Shown here piece by piece: positions 17,787 through 26,075 of a stretch of DNA of 64,000 nucleotides (position 1 is its first letter; each line of letters begins with the position of its first letter). The position numbers and the translations under genes are program-made. Under the pieces are notes generated by a model. The model was given only the letters and a program-made list of their open reading frames with translations. It was not told where the DNA came from and did no database searches. This DNA is from Bacteroidales bacterium 6E (GTDB lineage: Bacteria; Bacteroidota; Bacteroidia; Bacteroidales; Prolixibacteraceae), in NCBI GenBank assembly GCA_001270045.2, contig DF970672.1, forward strand, positions 93,395 to 157,394. The letters are read 5' to 3'.

Positions 17787-18932
17787 TTATTTCAACAAAT
17801 ATCTTGAAATTACCATTTTAAGAATCTCGGAAGTGCCTTCTCCAATCTGGAGAAGCCTCTGGTCACGGTAAAACCGTTCGATGTGGTTTTCCCTAAGAAG
17901 ACCATATCCTCCATGAATCTGGAGCGACTCGTCCGCAACTTCACGGGCTATTTCAGAGCAGTATAGTTTTGCCATAGCTGCTTCCTTGCCGAACGGTTGT
18001 CCATTATCTTTCAGTCGGCAAGCATTATATAGCAATGATCGTGCTGCTTCTATCTTTACGGCCATTTCCGATATCTTAAAACTGATAGCCTGATTATCGG
18101 CAATCGGCCGTCCAAATTGCTTCCTCTTTTTTGAATAATTAATTGCCATTTCAAGGGCCCCTTGTGCCAGACCTAATCCGATTGCCGCAATTGAAAGCCT
18201 CCCTCCATCAAGAGTGGAAAGCATGATTTTCAATCCTTCACCCTTTTTGCCTAAAAGATTTGATTCAGGAACCCGGCAATCTTTGAAGTTCATCTTCCCA
18301 TTGTCGATTGAGCGCCACACCAGTTTACCTTTGATGGGCGTGACTGCATATCCGGGAGTGTTTCTTTCAACCAGTATGGCCGATAACTCTTTCTTTCCAC
18401 CTGACTCTCCTGTAATAGCTTGAAGTGTAATTCCGGAGGCAATTTCGGATGCACTGTTGGTGATAAACATTTTTGATCCGTTAATTACCCATTCTCCTTT
18501 TACCAAATCAGCACGTGATTCAACACCTTTGGCATCTGAACCGGCGTTTTCTTCGGTCAGGCCAAACGCCCAAACTTTTTCTCCAGTGCAAAGTCCGGGA
18601 AGAAATCTTTTCCGCTGGTCTTCGGTTCCAAATGTAAAGATAGGAGTAATGCCAAGGGAGTTATGAGCCGCAACCGTGGCTGCAGGAGAACTGTCTACCC
18701 TCGCTAACTCTTCAACAGCAATTATATAAGAGAGATAGTCAAGTCCTTGTCCTCCATAGTCTTTTGGAATGGTAATCCCAAACAAGCCTGCTTCTCCCAT
18801 CTTCTTTGCAAGTGGTACTGAAAACTCCTCTTTGGCATCCTGTTCCAAGGCTATCGGCAAAACTTCGGTCTCTGCAAATTCTCTTACCTGTTTGCGATAT
18901 TCTACGTATTTGGTGTTTAGTAATGCATCCAT
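17787..18932 (-). CDS. Short/branched-chain acyl-CoA dehydrogenase, first gene of the mevalonate operon
   Basis: A 381-aa FAD enzyme of the acyl-CoA dehydrogenase family. It has the FAD-binding LTEENAGSDAKG and FITNSASEI segments, the RKQFGRPIADNQ signature near residue 250 and the C-terminal GGYGLLRENHIERFYRD. The catalytic base region reads QIGEGTSEIL, with Glu at the place used by short- and medium-chain enzymes. Isovaleryl-CoA dehydrogenases usually have Ala or Gly there and a Glu in helix G instead; here that second place reads LDGGRLSIA, without Glu. So isovaleryl-CoA is supported by the neighbouring leucine-degradation genes but not by this residue; butyryl- or 2-methylbutyryl-CoA are alternatives. 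A -7-like box (TATTTTTG, minus) is at 19072-19079 in the 217-base upstream gap. Confidence 0.85.
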   Translation of the reverse strand: MDALLNTKYVEYRKQVREFAETEVLPIALEQDAKEEFSVPLAKKMGEAGLFGITIPKDYGGQGLDYLSYIIAVEELARVDSSPAATVAAHNSLGITPIFTFGTEDQRKRFLPGLCTGEKVWAFGLTEENAGSDAKGVESRADLVKGEWVINGSKMFITNSASEIASGITLQAITGESGGKKELSAILVERNTPGYAVTPIKGKLVWRSIDNGKMNFKDCRVPESNLLGKKGEGLKIMLSTLDGGRLSIAAIGLGLAQGALEMAINYSKKRKQFGRPIADNQAISFKISEMAVKIEAARSLLYNACRLKDNGQPFGKEAAMAKLYCSEIAREVADESLQIHGGYGLLRENHIERFYRDQRLLQIGEGTSEILKMVISRYLLK

Positions 18933-19149
18933 GTGAACAAAGGCAAAAATTGTTTTATAAAGTTATTGACATTATTTATTATACAATAATGATTCATTTA
19001 AAATGGCGCTTTTAGGATCATAAACAGATATAAAAGATATCTGGGTTTGGATATCCCAAAATACCTTGAGGCAAAAATAGTACTTCAGTTATTATACTCA
19101 TGAAAATTATTCTGGCAATTGATATTTAAAGGATTGTTTTAACTTGTTG

Positions 19150-21168
19150 CTAATGATCATCAAGCGTTATCAACGTCATTTGATCATATACCTGGGTGCC
19201 GATCGAAACATCAATCGATTTTATTCGTCCGGCTGTATGTGCTATGATATGATTTTCTGATTTCATGGCCTCTATAACCAATAGCAGGTCTCCTTTGGAA
19301 ATCAGCTGTTCTGGCTGAACCTTAATGTCAATGACCTTTCCATGTAATGGTGAGCGAACGTGAAATCCATGTGCGTCAATCCCAACCGAAATATCTCTGA
19401 CTTTGGGATAACACTCGAGAAGGTCTGCGCTTTTAAGGGTGAAGGTATTGCCTTTCAGGAAAAAATTGGTGGTCGTCTCCTGATACTCTGCCCAATGGAC
19501 TATTTCGGTATGGCCATCAATGGTAACCTTGACTACATTCGCTGTTTGCGATGTTACCTCTGTTATCTTTTCTTTCCCATTGTATTGAAAGTGGAAAATC
19601 GCATATTGGTCCTGATATTTTTTTGTAAGATGAATAATGTTTATGGGAATTATATAAGAAGTGTCTTCAAGTGTAATTTCCACTTCATGTTGTTGATTGA
19701 CAAACACCTGGCTTTTCCAGGGATTCTTATTGCCTGGATCGACGGGCATGAATTTGAGAAACAGATAGGCAGCAATCGGAAATTCTATGGAAATGTTCTT
19801 GCGGAGTTGTTCGGCCTGGTAAAATAGTTCAACAGTCGTTTCTTCACAGAAACGAGTTGAGACATCTCCTGACATGACTTTTGGATGAGTAAGCAGCGAA
19901 TGTAAATAGCGCTGATTGGTTGCCGGACCAGCAATTACCGTTTTCTGTAGAGCCTCAACCATAAGGTTAAACGTATAGTTGCGGTCGGTTCCTTTTGTAA
20001 TGATCTTGCATAGAAGGGGGTCAAACAGACTTCCTATTACTTTTGATTCTGATGATAGGTCAGTCTCTACCCGAAGGTTTTCCTCATTTGGAAAACTAAA
20101 ATAAGAGACAGGAATTGTGGAGGGTACAAAATCATTCCAGGGATCTTCGCTATATATTCTGACCTCCAGTGAATGGCCTTTGACCTTCACCTCATTTTGA
20201 TGAAAAGATATAGGCATTCCAGATGCAATCGAGATTTGTTCCCTTACAAGATCTATTCCCGTAATTTCTTCAGTAATGGGATGTTCTACCTGGATTCTGG
20301 GATTCATTTCCATAAAATAAAACCTTCCAAATTCATCAAGCAGGAATTCGACAGTGCCAGCTCCTGTATACCTTAGTGCACGTCCTACTTTTATTGCGCT
20401 GTCAAGAATTGATTCCCTTAAATTTTCGGAGAGCCCCGGAGCTGGTGCCTCTTCAATTATTTTTTGATAGTTGCGCTGTAAAGTACAATCCCTTTCGTAT
20501 AAATGTACCAGGTTGCCATGGCTGTCACCTAGGATTTGCACTTCAATGTGCCGGGCGTTTACGATATATGGTTCGGTATAAATATCTCCGTTGCCGAAAT
20601 ACTTAAGTGCCATTCTGGATGCAGAGGTCGCTTTTTTTTTCATTTCAGCTGGGGTTTGGACTATTTGCATTCCTTTTCCCCCGCCTCCATAGGACGATTT
20701 AATAAGGACAGGGTAGGGTAGGGATGCGACAGTTTTTTCCAAATGATCCAAAAATATAGGCACATCATTCAAAACAGGTATTCCAAGGTTTTGGGCAAAG
20801 TTTTTTGCTTCAAGTTTGTTGCCCATAAGCCTCAATGTTTCAGGAGTAGGGCCAATCCAGGTTATTCCAATTTTTTCGCAGGCTTCAGCCATAAGCGGAT
20901 TTTCTGAGAGAAATCCATACCCGGGATGAATGGCGTCTGCCGAAGTGATCTTTGCCGCATCAATAATTTTTGCGACATTGAGATAGGTTTCACTTAAAGG
21001 ACCATTGCCGAGAAAAACTGATTCATGGGAATTCATGACATGGGCTGCCCTTTCCTCTCCGCTAGTATAAAGGGCAACGGTAAGGATACCCATATCGTGG
21101 GCTGTTCTTTGAATCCGCAAGGCGATCTCACCCCGGTTGGCAATTAGTATTTTTTTGATCATTTTCAT
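19150..21168 (-). CDS. Biotin carboxylase/biotin carrier subunit of an acyl-CoA carboxylase, probably methylcrotonyl-CoA carboxylase alpha
   Basis: A 672-aa fusion of biotin carboxylase (residues 1 to about 445), a linker domain and a C-terminal biotinyl domain. It has KILIANRGEIALRIQRTA at the start, the ATP-grasp SSYGGGGKGMQIV near residue 158, and MEMNPRIQVEHPITE near 292. The biotinyl lysine is Lys636 in VIEAMKSEN; the residue after it is Ser where Met is usual. Length and domain order match alpha subunits of methylcrotonyl- and propionyl-CoA carboxylases. The neighbouring carboxyltransferase and methylglutaconyl-CoA hydratase favour 3-methylcrotonyl-CoA. The hydratase stop is three bases upstream. 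An alternative start is the ATG at codon 3. Confidence 0.85.
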   Translation of the reverse strand: MKMIKKILIANRGEIALRIQRTAHDMGILTVALYTSGEERAAHVMNSHESVFLGNGPLSETYLNVAKIIDAAKITSADAIHPGYGFLSENPLMAEACEKIGITWIGPTPETLRLMGNKLEAKNFAQNLGIPVLNDVPIFLDHLEKTVASLPYPVLIKSSYGGGGKGMQIVQTPAEMKKKATSASRMALKYFGNGDIYTEPYIVNARHIEVQILGDSHGNLVHLYERDCTLQRNYQKIIEEAPAPGLSENLRESILDSAIKVGRALRYTGAGTVEFLLDEFGRFYFMEMNPRIQVEHPITEEITGIDLVREQISIASGMPISFHQNEVKVKGHSLEVRIYSEDPWNDFVPSTIPVSYFSFPNEENLRVETDLSSESKVIGSLFDPLLCKIITKGTDRNYTFNLMVEALQKTVIAGPATNQRYLHSLLTHPKVMSGDVSTRFCEETTVELFYQAEQLRKNISIEFPIAAYLFLKFMPVDPGNKNPWKSQVFVNQQHEVEITLEDTSYIIPINIIHLTKKYQDQYAIFHFQYNGKEKITEVTSQTANVVKVTIDGHTEIVHWAEYQETTTNFFLKGNTFTLKSADLLECYPKVRDISVGIDAHGFHVRSPLHGKVIDIKVQPEQLISKGDLLLVIEAMKSENHIIAHTAGRIKSIDVSIGTQVYDQMTLITLDDH

Positions 21169-21171
21169 GGT

Positions 21172-21951
21172 CTATCTCTTCTTTTCAATAAATGAAAGCA
21201 TCCCTTTTTGTGCTTCTTCCGAAATCCTCGTTTGGGCAAGTATTTCTGACAGGGAGTTTAAAGTTTCTGGTTTGAATGCTTCAAAGGAAAGCTGGTTGAT
21301 CAGTTTTTTGGATTCAATGACCGATTTTGGACCTCCCTTAAGTATTGCTGAGATTTGCTGATGGACATGATTTTCCATCACTTCAAATGAATCAAAACTT
21401 CCATCTGCGAGTCCCAATTTTTCTGCATCGGTTCCATTGAACCGGTTGGCCGTAAATATCAATTCCTTGACCTTTGAGGGCCTTACCCGCACCAGTAAAT
21501 AGGGTGCTATTGTAGCAGCTACCAGCCCGATCCGGGTTTCACTTAGCGAGAAACTGCTTCCAGAGGTACAATATGCAAGATCACAAGCCGCGAAAAGGCC
21601 ATTGCCACCACCGTAAACATTACCATGCGCAAGTGCGATAACAATTGGTCGGCAGGTTCGTATGGCTTCAAACATTTTAGCAAGCATTCGGGTTTCAGCC
21701 AGGTTCTCTTGCTCATCAAGGTTAACTGACGCTTGCATCCAACGAAGGTCAGCTCCTGCACAGAATGACTCTCCAGTTCCCTGCACTATTACAAGCAGAA
21801 TTTCATTCGTCTTATTTACCATCTGGAAAAAGAGGATGATTTCTTTAACCATCTTGCGGTTAAGTGCGTTGTGATGCTCTGGCCTGTTCAGGTGCAGCCT
21901 GGCAATTTTCCCGGAAATGGTATATCGGATATTTTCAAAACTATGCGTCAT
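21172..21951 (-). CDS. liuC: Enoyl-CoA hydratase family protein, probable 3-methylglutaconyl-CoA hydratase
   Basis: A 259-aa crotonase-fold enzyme. The oxyanion-hole segments are SFCAGADLRWMQ near residue 62 and GNVYGGGNGLFAACDLAY near 108. The catalytic Glu lies in FSLSETRIGLVAATIAPYL near 132; this stretch resembles the LiuC/methylglutaconyl-CoA hydratase group (SEVRIGLxPAxIxP) more than general fatty-acid crotonases. The reaction would give HMG-CoA from 3-methylglutaconyl-CoA. It lies between the two carboxylase subunits, 42 bases after one and 3 bases before the other, which supports this reading. Confidence 0.85.
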   Translation of the reverse strand: MTHSFENIRYTISGKIARLHLNRPEHHNALNRKMVKEIILFFQMVNKTNEILLVIVQGTGESFCAGADLRWMQASVNLDEQENLAETRMLAKMFEAIRTCRPIVIALAHGNVYGGGNGLFAACDLAYCTSGSSFSLSETRIGLVAATIAPYLLVRVRPSKVKELIFTANRFNGTDAEKLGLADGSFDSFEVMENHVHQQISAILKGGPKSVIESKKLINQLSFEAFKPETLNSLSEILAQTRISEEAQKGMLSFIEKKR

Positions 21952-21993
21952 GTGAGCGTTTCTATTTTGAAATCAAATCTAATCTGGCTGATT

Positions 21994-23589
21994 TTACATT
22001 CTATAGATTCCCGCCTGTGGGGATTTCCATTTTTTATAAAGAGATAATGTCAGGGTCAAAGCAAGAATTTTTCTAGTCTCCGTGGGATCAATAATTCCAT
22101 CGTCCCATATCCGGGAAGTACTATAGAGGGCAGTGCTCTGCTCTTCAAACTGTTCGACCAAAGTGGAGGCATTGGTACTCGATTTTTCTTGTCTGATATT
22201 GCTTAATACGGAAGAAGCCTGTTCTCCACCCATTACTCCAATCCTGGCATTGGGCCACATGAAAAGAAAGTGTGGATCATATGCCCTGCCTGACATAGCA
22301 TAATTTCCTGCCCCGTATGAGCCGCCAATTACTACAGTGAATTTGGGTACCGTAGAGGTTGCTACGGAATGGATCAATTTGGCTCCGTTACGCGCGATGC
22401 CTTCGTGTTCATATTTTTTACCCACAACAAATCCTGTGATGTTTTGCAGAAAAACAAGGGGAATTTTTCTAAAATTGCAAAGTTCAATGAAATGGGCAGC
22501 CTTGAGGGAAGCCTCTGATGTCAGAAATCCATTGTTTGCAATAATGCCAATTGGATATCCATTAAGTTTGGCAAAACCTGTAATAATGGTCGTTCCATAA
22601 TTCTCTTTAAATTCCTGAAACTTACTTCCGTCAGTCAGTCGGGCGATGATTTCATATACTTCAATAGGCTTTTTCAGGTCGATGGGAGCAATGCCATACA
22701 GGTCGTCTGAAGAATACAGTGGGTCCTCGGGTTCTGATTGTTCCAGTACCTGTCCGATTGATCCTTCAGGGTATGATGGAATAACCGGAGGCATAGTTTC
22801 GAATATTGATCTGCAAATGCGAAGTGCATCTGCATCATCTGCCGCAAGGTGATCTGCAACTCCTGAAATGGATGTGTGTACATCGGCGCCTCCGAGTTCT
22901 TCGGCAGTGACATCTTCACCGGTCGCTGCCTTTACCAATGGTGGCCCCCCGATAAAAATGGTACCCTGGTTTTGTACCATGATGGTCTGGTCACTCATGG
23001 CCGGCACATAAGCTCCTCCAGCTGTACAAGAGCCCATTACAATTGAAATTTGAGGAATGCCGGCGGCCGACATTTGTGCCTGATTGAAAAATATCCTTCC
23101 GAAATGATTACGGTCAGGAAACAATTCAGCCTGTTCGGGTAGGAATATACCGCCTGAATCTACCAAATATATACAGGGTAAATGGTTTTGCATGGCAATT
23201 TCCTGCGCCCGAATATGTTTTTTTACAGTCTCTTTTACATAGGTGCCTCCTTTAACAGTAGCATCATTGGCAACAATTACGACAGGTTTACCGTGTATAA
23301 TGCCTATTCCTGTAATGATTCCTGCCGAAGGAAAGCTGTTGTTATATTGACCTATGGCAGCCAAGGATGAAAGTTCGAGGAAAGGTGTGCCAGGATCTGT
23401 AAGCAAGGTAATCCTCCTGCGAACAGGTAATTTGCCTCGTTCGATATGCTTGATCATGGCAGGTTCATTACCACGATCTGTCGTTCTTTTGAGATGTGAA
23501 CGCCATTTGAGTATCAGCTCTTCATATACCTTTTTTCGTTCAACGAATTCTGACGAGGTCCTGTCAATCTTTGAAACAATTATTTCCAT
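21994..23589 (-). CDS. Carboxyltransferase (beta) subunit, probable methylcrotonyl-CoA carboxylase
   Basis: A 531-aa acyl-CoA carboxyltransferase with the N and C crotonase-like halves. Typical methylcrotonyl-CoA carboxylase beta segments are YLVDSGGIFLPEQAELFPD near residue 141, MGSCTAGGAYVPAMSDQ near 185, IFIGGPPLVKAATGE near 211, and LQNITGFVVGKKYEHEGIAR near 385. The subunit transfers the carboxyl group from biotin to 3-methylcrotonyl-CoA. The length matches the family. It is the first of three genes (beta, hydratase, alpha). The DAO-type gene upstream ends 83 bases before, so co-transcription from further upstream is possible. Confidence 0.9.
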   Translation of the reverse strand: MEIIVSKIDRTSSEFVERKKVYEELILKWRSHLKRTTDRGNEPAMIKHIERGKLPVRRRITLLTDPGTPFLELSSLAAIGQYNNSFPSAGIITGIGIIHGKPVVIVANDATVKGGTYVKETVKKHIRAQEIAMQNHLPCIYLVDSGGIFLPEQAELFPDRNHFGRIFFNQAQMSAAGIPQISIVMGSCTAGGAYVPAMSDQTIMVQNQGTIFIGGPPLVKAATGEDVTAEELGGADVHTSISGVADHLAADDADALRICRSIFETMPPVIPSYPEGSIGQVLEQSEPEDPLYSSDDLYGIAPIDLKKPIEVYEIIARLTDGSKFQEFKENYGTTIITGFAKLNGYPIGIIANNGFLTSEASLKAAHFIELCNFRKIPLVFLQNITGFVVGKKYEHEGIARNGAKLIHSVATSTVPKFTVVIGGSYGAGNYAMSGRAYDPHFLFMWPNARIGVMGGEQASSVLSNIRQEKSSTNASTLVEQFEEQSTALYSTSRIWDDGIIDPTETRKILALTLTLSLYKKWKSPQAGIYRM

Positions 23590-23672
23590 CCGTAAGTTGT
23601 TGTTTGACTCATTTTGAATCCATCATAAATACAAAGAAAGAACACAAAATGTTCAATCAATAGAGGCAAATA

Positions 23673-24740
23673 TTAAACAATTTTCTGTATGCGGAGGATT
23701 TTATCTGATTTGTTTCCTGTTTTTTTAGTTTTGATATTTTCGCTCCCAATTTTTTCAGCTAACGTTCTGGCATACCAGGGTGCCTGCAATATACCGCGAC
23801 TACCAAGCCCATTAAAAATGTACAGCCCGGGAATATCTCTGTGTGGTTCTGCAACCGGTAGACGGTTGCGGCTTGATGGCCGGATACCGGCCCGGTGTAT
23901 TGTTATCCGATATGGGACATTGATTATGGACCTTAATTTCCGTTCGAGTTCTTCTCTTGCTGCCATGGTGGGATTTGGGTCCATTTCATCATGACTGAAT
24001 GTTGCTCCTACCCTGAAACGATCATTTCCGAGAGGCAATATGAATATCTCCCTTTTGTATATGTATCCTGGAGACAGCCCTGATGCCTCAATTTCAATCC
24101 ATTCTCCTTTATTCTGCCTGATGTCTGAATATCTGAACCAGGGATTTTTCGTGATGGAAGGACCGTCGCAGAATACAACTTTTCTGGCACGTGTATGCCC
24201 ATTAATAATGAAGCCATCATCAACGGGCTTGAATTCCTCATAATCTAATTTTTCCAGCACAAGGTTTTTGCTGACAATTAACCATTCACGCATTGAAATT
24301 AATAATCCGGGAATGTCAATATATCCCGAAGGTTCTATAATGGCCGCACCGAATCCGGGAACTATGCCTTCTGCACGGAACTTTGGTTCAAGTTTTTTTA
24401 CCAGATGGGCTATATCGCCCATTGAGGCCGTTTCCCAGACAGGAATCTCCTCCTTGTCAATCAATCGAGCTGTTGGAATTTCAAACAGGAATTGCCCGCC
24501 AATCTTATTTTCAATTTTATTTAAAGTTTCCTTCATAACCTCATATTGTTGGCCTGCCAAATCCATTTCCTTCAGACGACGTGCTGCAAGCAGACTAAAC
24601 ATTCCCGCTGCCGCCATTGAAGAGTGATTCCCTTCACCCGGATCAAGTATCCGGAAAGGGATATCCTGTTCGCAAAGCTCCCAGGCCAGCATTGTCCCTG
24701 CCAGGCCCTGTCCGGCTATCACAATATCCACATGCTGCAT
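23673..24740 (-). CDS. DAO-family FAD-dependent oxidoreductase
   Basis: A protein of 355 aa from the ATG at 24740; a frame extension of 27 codons upstream exists but lies over the promoter-like box and has no family features. The dinucleotide-binding motif IVIAGQGLAGTMLAWEL is at the very start. Later segments IILPLGNDRF-like (REIFILPLGNDRFRVGATF) and the C-terminal GLYIFNGLGSRGILQAPW are typical of D-amino-acid/glycine oxidase-fold enzymes. Substrate unknown. The closest recognisable relatives are the MnmC C-terminal domain and ThiO, but no thiamine or tRNA-modification gene is adjacent. It is divergent from the sulfurtransferase gene and upstream of the carboxylase operon. Confidence 0.8.
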   Translation of the reverse strand: MQHVDIVIAGQGLAGTMLAWELCEQDIPFRILDPGEGNHSSMAAAGMFSLLAARRLKEMDLAGQQYEVMKETLNKIENKIGGQFLFEIPTARLIDKEEIPVWETASMGDIAHLVKKLEPKFRAEGIVPGFGAAIIEPSGYIDIPGLLISMREWLIVSKNLVLEKLDYEEFKPVDDGFIINGHTRARKVVFCDGPSITKNPWFRYSDIRQNKGEWIEIEASGLSPGYIYKREIFILPLGNDRFRVGATFSHDEMDPNPTMAAREELERKLRSIINVPYRITIHRAGIRPSSRNRLPVAEPHRDIPGLYIFNGLGSRGILQAPWYARTLAEKIGSENIKTKKTGNKSDKILRIQKIV

Positions 24741-24758
24741 CTGTTCATTTTTGGATTG

Positions 24759-24766
24759 CAAAGTTA
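24759..24766 (-). promoter_or_regulatory. Bacteroidota -7 box for the DAO gene
   Basis: Read on minus, the box is TAACTTTG, a match to TAnnTTTG, 18 bases before the ATG at 24740. It would give a very short leader and supports that start over the longer frame. No good TTTG -33 box is seen at the expected distance. Confidence 0.4.
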
Positions 24767-24796
24767 TAAAAACAGGATAAAAATATCCGATATTAC

Positions 24797-24804
24797 TATA
24801 TTTG
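24797..24804 (+). promoter_or_regulatory. Bacteroidota -7 box for trhO
   Basis: TATATTTG matches the TAnnTTTG consensus and ends 23 bases before the ATG at 24828. The opposite-strand box at 24759-24766 makes this a compact divergent promoter region. It also lies inside the longer upstream extension of the reading frame, which argues for the start at 24828. Confidence 0.45.
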
Positions 24805-24827
24805 TGTCTGATAAAATCCATGTAAAG

Positions 24828-25820
24828 ATGATATTACACAACCGTATGGGCAGAGAGCAATTGATTGCCCGGATCAACAGTGAAAACTTCAATAGAAAGA
24901 CTGTCTCGTTTTATCGTTACATCCGAATATCTGAACCGCAATTTTTCAGGGATGAGTTGTATCTGGCACTTGATGCCATCAGTTGTTCTGGAAGAATCTA
25001 TGTGGCCCATGAAGGGATCAATGCACAAATGAGTGTCCCCGAACATCATGTCGATAATTTTTTAAAATTTCTTGATTCGCGGACGGAACTGAAACATATG
25101 CCCCTTAAATGGGCTGTGGAGGATGACGGAAAATCTTTTCTTAAATTGAAGATTAAGGTTCGCAAAAAGATCGTTGCCGATGGACTGGAAGATGAGGTCT
25201 TCGATGTGACAAATGTCGGCAAACATCTTTCTCCTGTCGAATTCCATGAATTATCTGAGAGGGAGGATGTCATAGTTGTCGACATGCGTAACAATTACGA
25301 AAGCGAGGTTGGGCATTTCAAAAATGCGATACGTCCTGATGTCTTTACCTTTCGTGATGAGGTGGAAATGGTCGTTGAACATTTGCAGGAGCAAAAGGAC
25401 AAAAAGATTTTGCTTTATTGCACAGGTGGAGTTCGTTGCGAAAAAGCAAGTGCCTGGATGCGTCACCATGGATTCACGGACGTAAACCAATTGCATGGAG
25501 GAGTGATAGCTTATGCACAAACCATCAAACAGCTTGGCCTTAAATCTAACTTTATAGGAAAAAACTTTGTATTTGATGAAAGGATGGGAGAGCGGATTAC
25601 TTCCGATGTAATCGGTAAATGCCATACCTGTGGAGCCCCATGTGATGATCACATCAATTGTGCATGGAATGCCTGTCACCAACTCTTTATTCAATGTGAT
25701 GCATGCCAAGCCCAAATGAACAACTGCTGTAGTGACGAATGTCGTCATAAGCTTGAAATGCATCCGCAAAACAATTTCCCGGCAATGAGGTCTTTAGGAA
25801 AATCAGCCTGCTCCGTTTAG
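24828..25820 (+). CDS. trhO: tRNA uridine 5-hydroxylation protein TrhO (rhodanese-related, UPF0176)
   Basis: A protein of 330 aa from the ATG at 24828. An N-terminal ferredoxin-like domain (FYRYIRISEPQFFRDEL, then GRIYVAHEGINAQMSV) is followed by a rhodanese domain with VVDMRNNYESEVGHF and the active-site loop YCTGGVRCEKAS, Cys near residue 201. The C-terminus adds a Cys-rich zinc-like region (CHTCGAPCDDHINC, CDACQ, NNCCSDEC). Known members catalyse oxygen-dependent formation of 5-hydroxyuridine at tRNA position 34. The frame is open 68 codons further upstream, but that part overlaps the divergent gene and has no family match. Confidence 0.9.
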   Translation: MILHNRMGREQLIARINSENFNRKTVSFYRYIRISEPQFFRDELYLALDAISCSGRIYVAHEGINAQMSVPEHHVDNFLKFLDSRTELKHMPLKWAVEDDGKSFLKLKIKVRKKIVADGLEDEVFDVTNVGKHLSPVEFHELSEREDVIVVDMRNNYESEVGHFKNAIRPDVFTFRDEVEMVVEHLQEQKDKKILLYCTGGVRCEKASAWMRHHGFTDVNQLHGGVIAYAQTIKQLGLKSNFIGKNFVFDERMGERITSDVIGKCHTCGAPCDDHINCAWNACHQLFIQCDACQAQMNNCCSDECRHKLEMHPQNNFPAMRSLGKSACSV

Positions 25821-26075
25821 GTTTGTTATGATAGATTCCTTGATGATTTCGATGAAAATCGATTGAGACTGATTTGACTTAGATCAGGGCAGAAATCCCA
25901 GTAAATTGATCCTGAATTCTATTTTCATGGAAATTTTCCCTCCAGAAAATTGTACCTTGGGCTCCATAATGTGTCAGTCCTGTATTTTATGTTTGATGTT
26001 TTTTGGTAAGGTGCTGGATCTTATGTCTGGAAAGCTGATGTTTATTTCAATTCTTTATCGTTTTATAACATTGCC
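25821..26075 (+). other. Intergenic region before the phosphoesterase gene
   Basis: Some 255 bases with no gene. A TATGTTTG box at 25988-25995 (plus) fits the -7 consensus but has no matching -33 box; it would leave a leader of about 75 bases before the ATG at 26076. No hairpin followed by a T-run was found after trhO. Confidence 0.35.

Noticed and set aside
19016-19079. Operator-like GATATC pair upstream of the acyl-CoA dehydrogenase
   Set aside because: The two GATATC words are short palindromes that occur by chance in AT-rich sequence and have no extended symmetry.
24624-24827. Longer TrhO start
   Set aside because: The extension overlaps the divergent DAO gene and covers both promoter-like boxes; the conserved domain starts after 24828.
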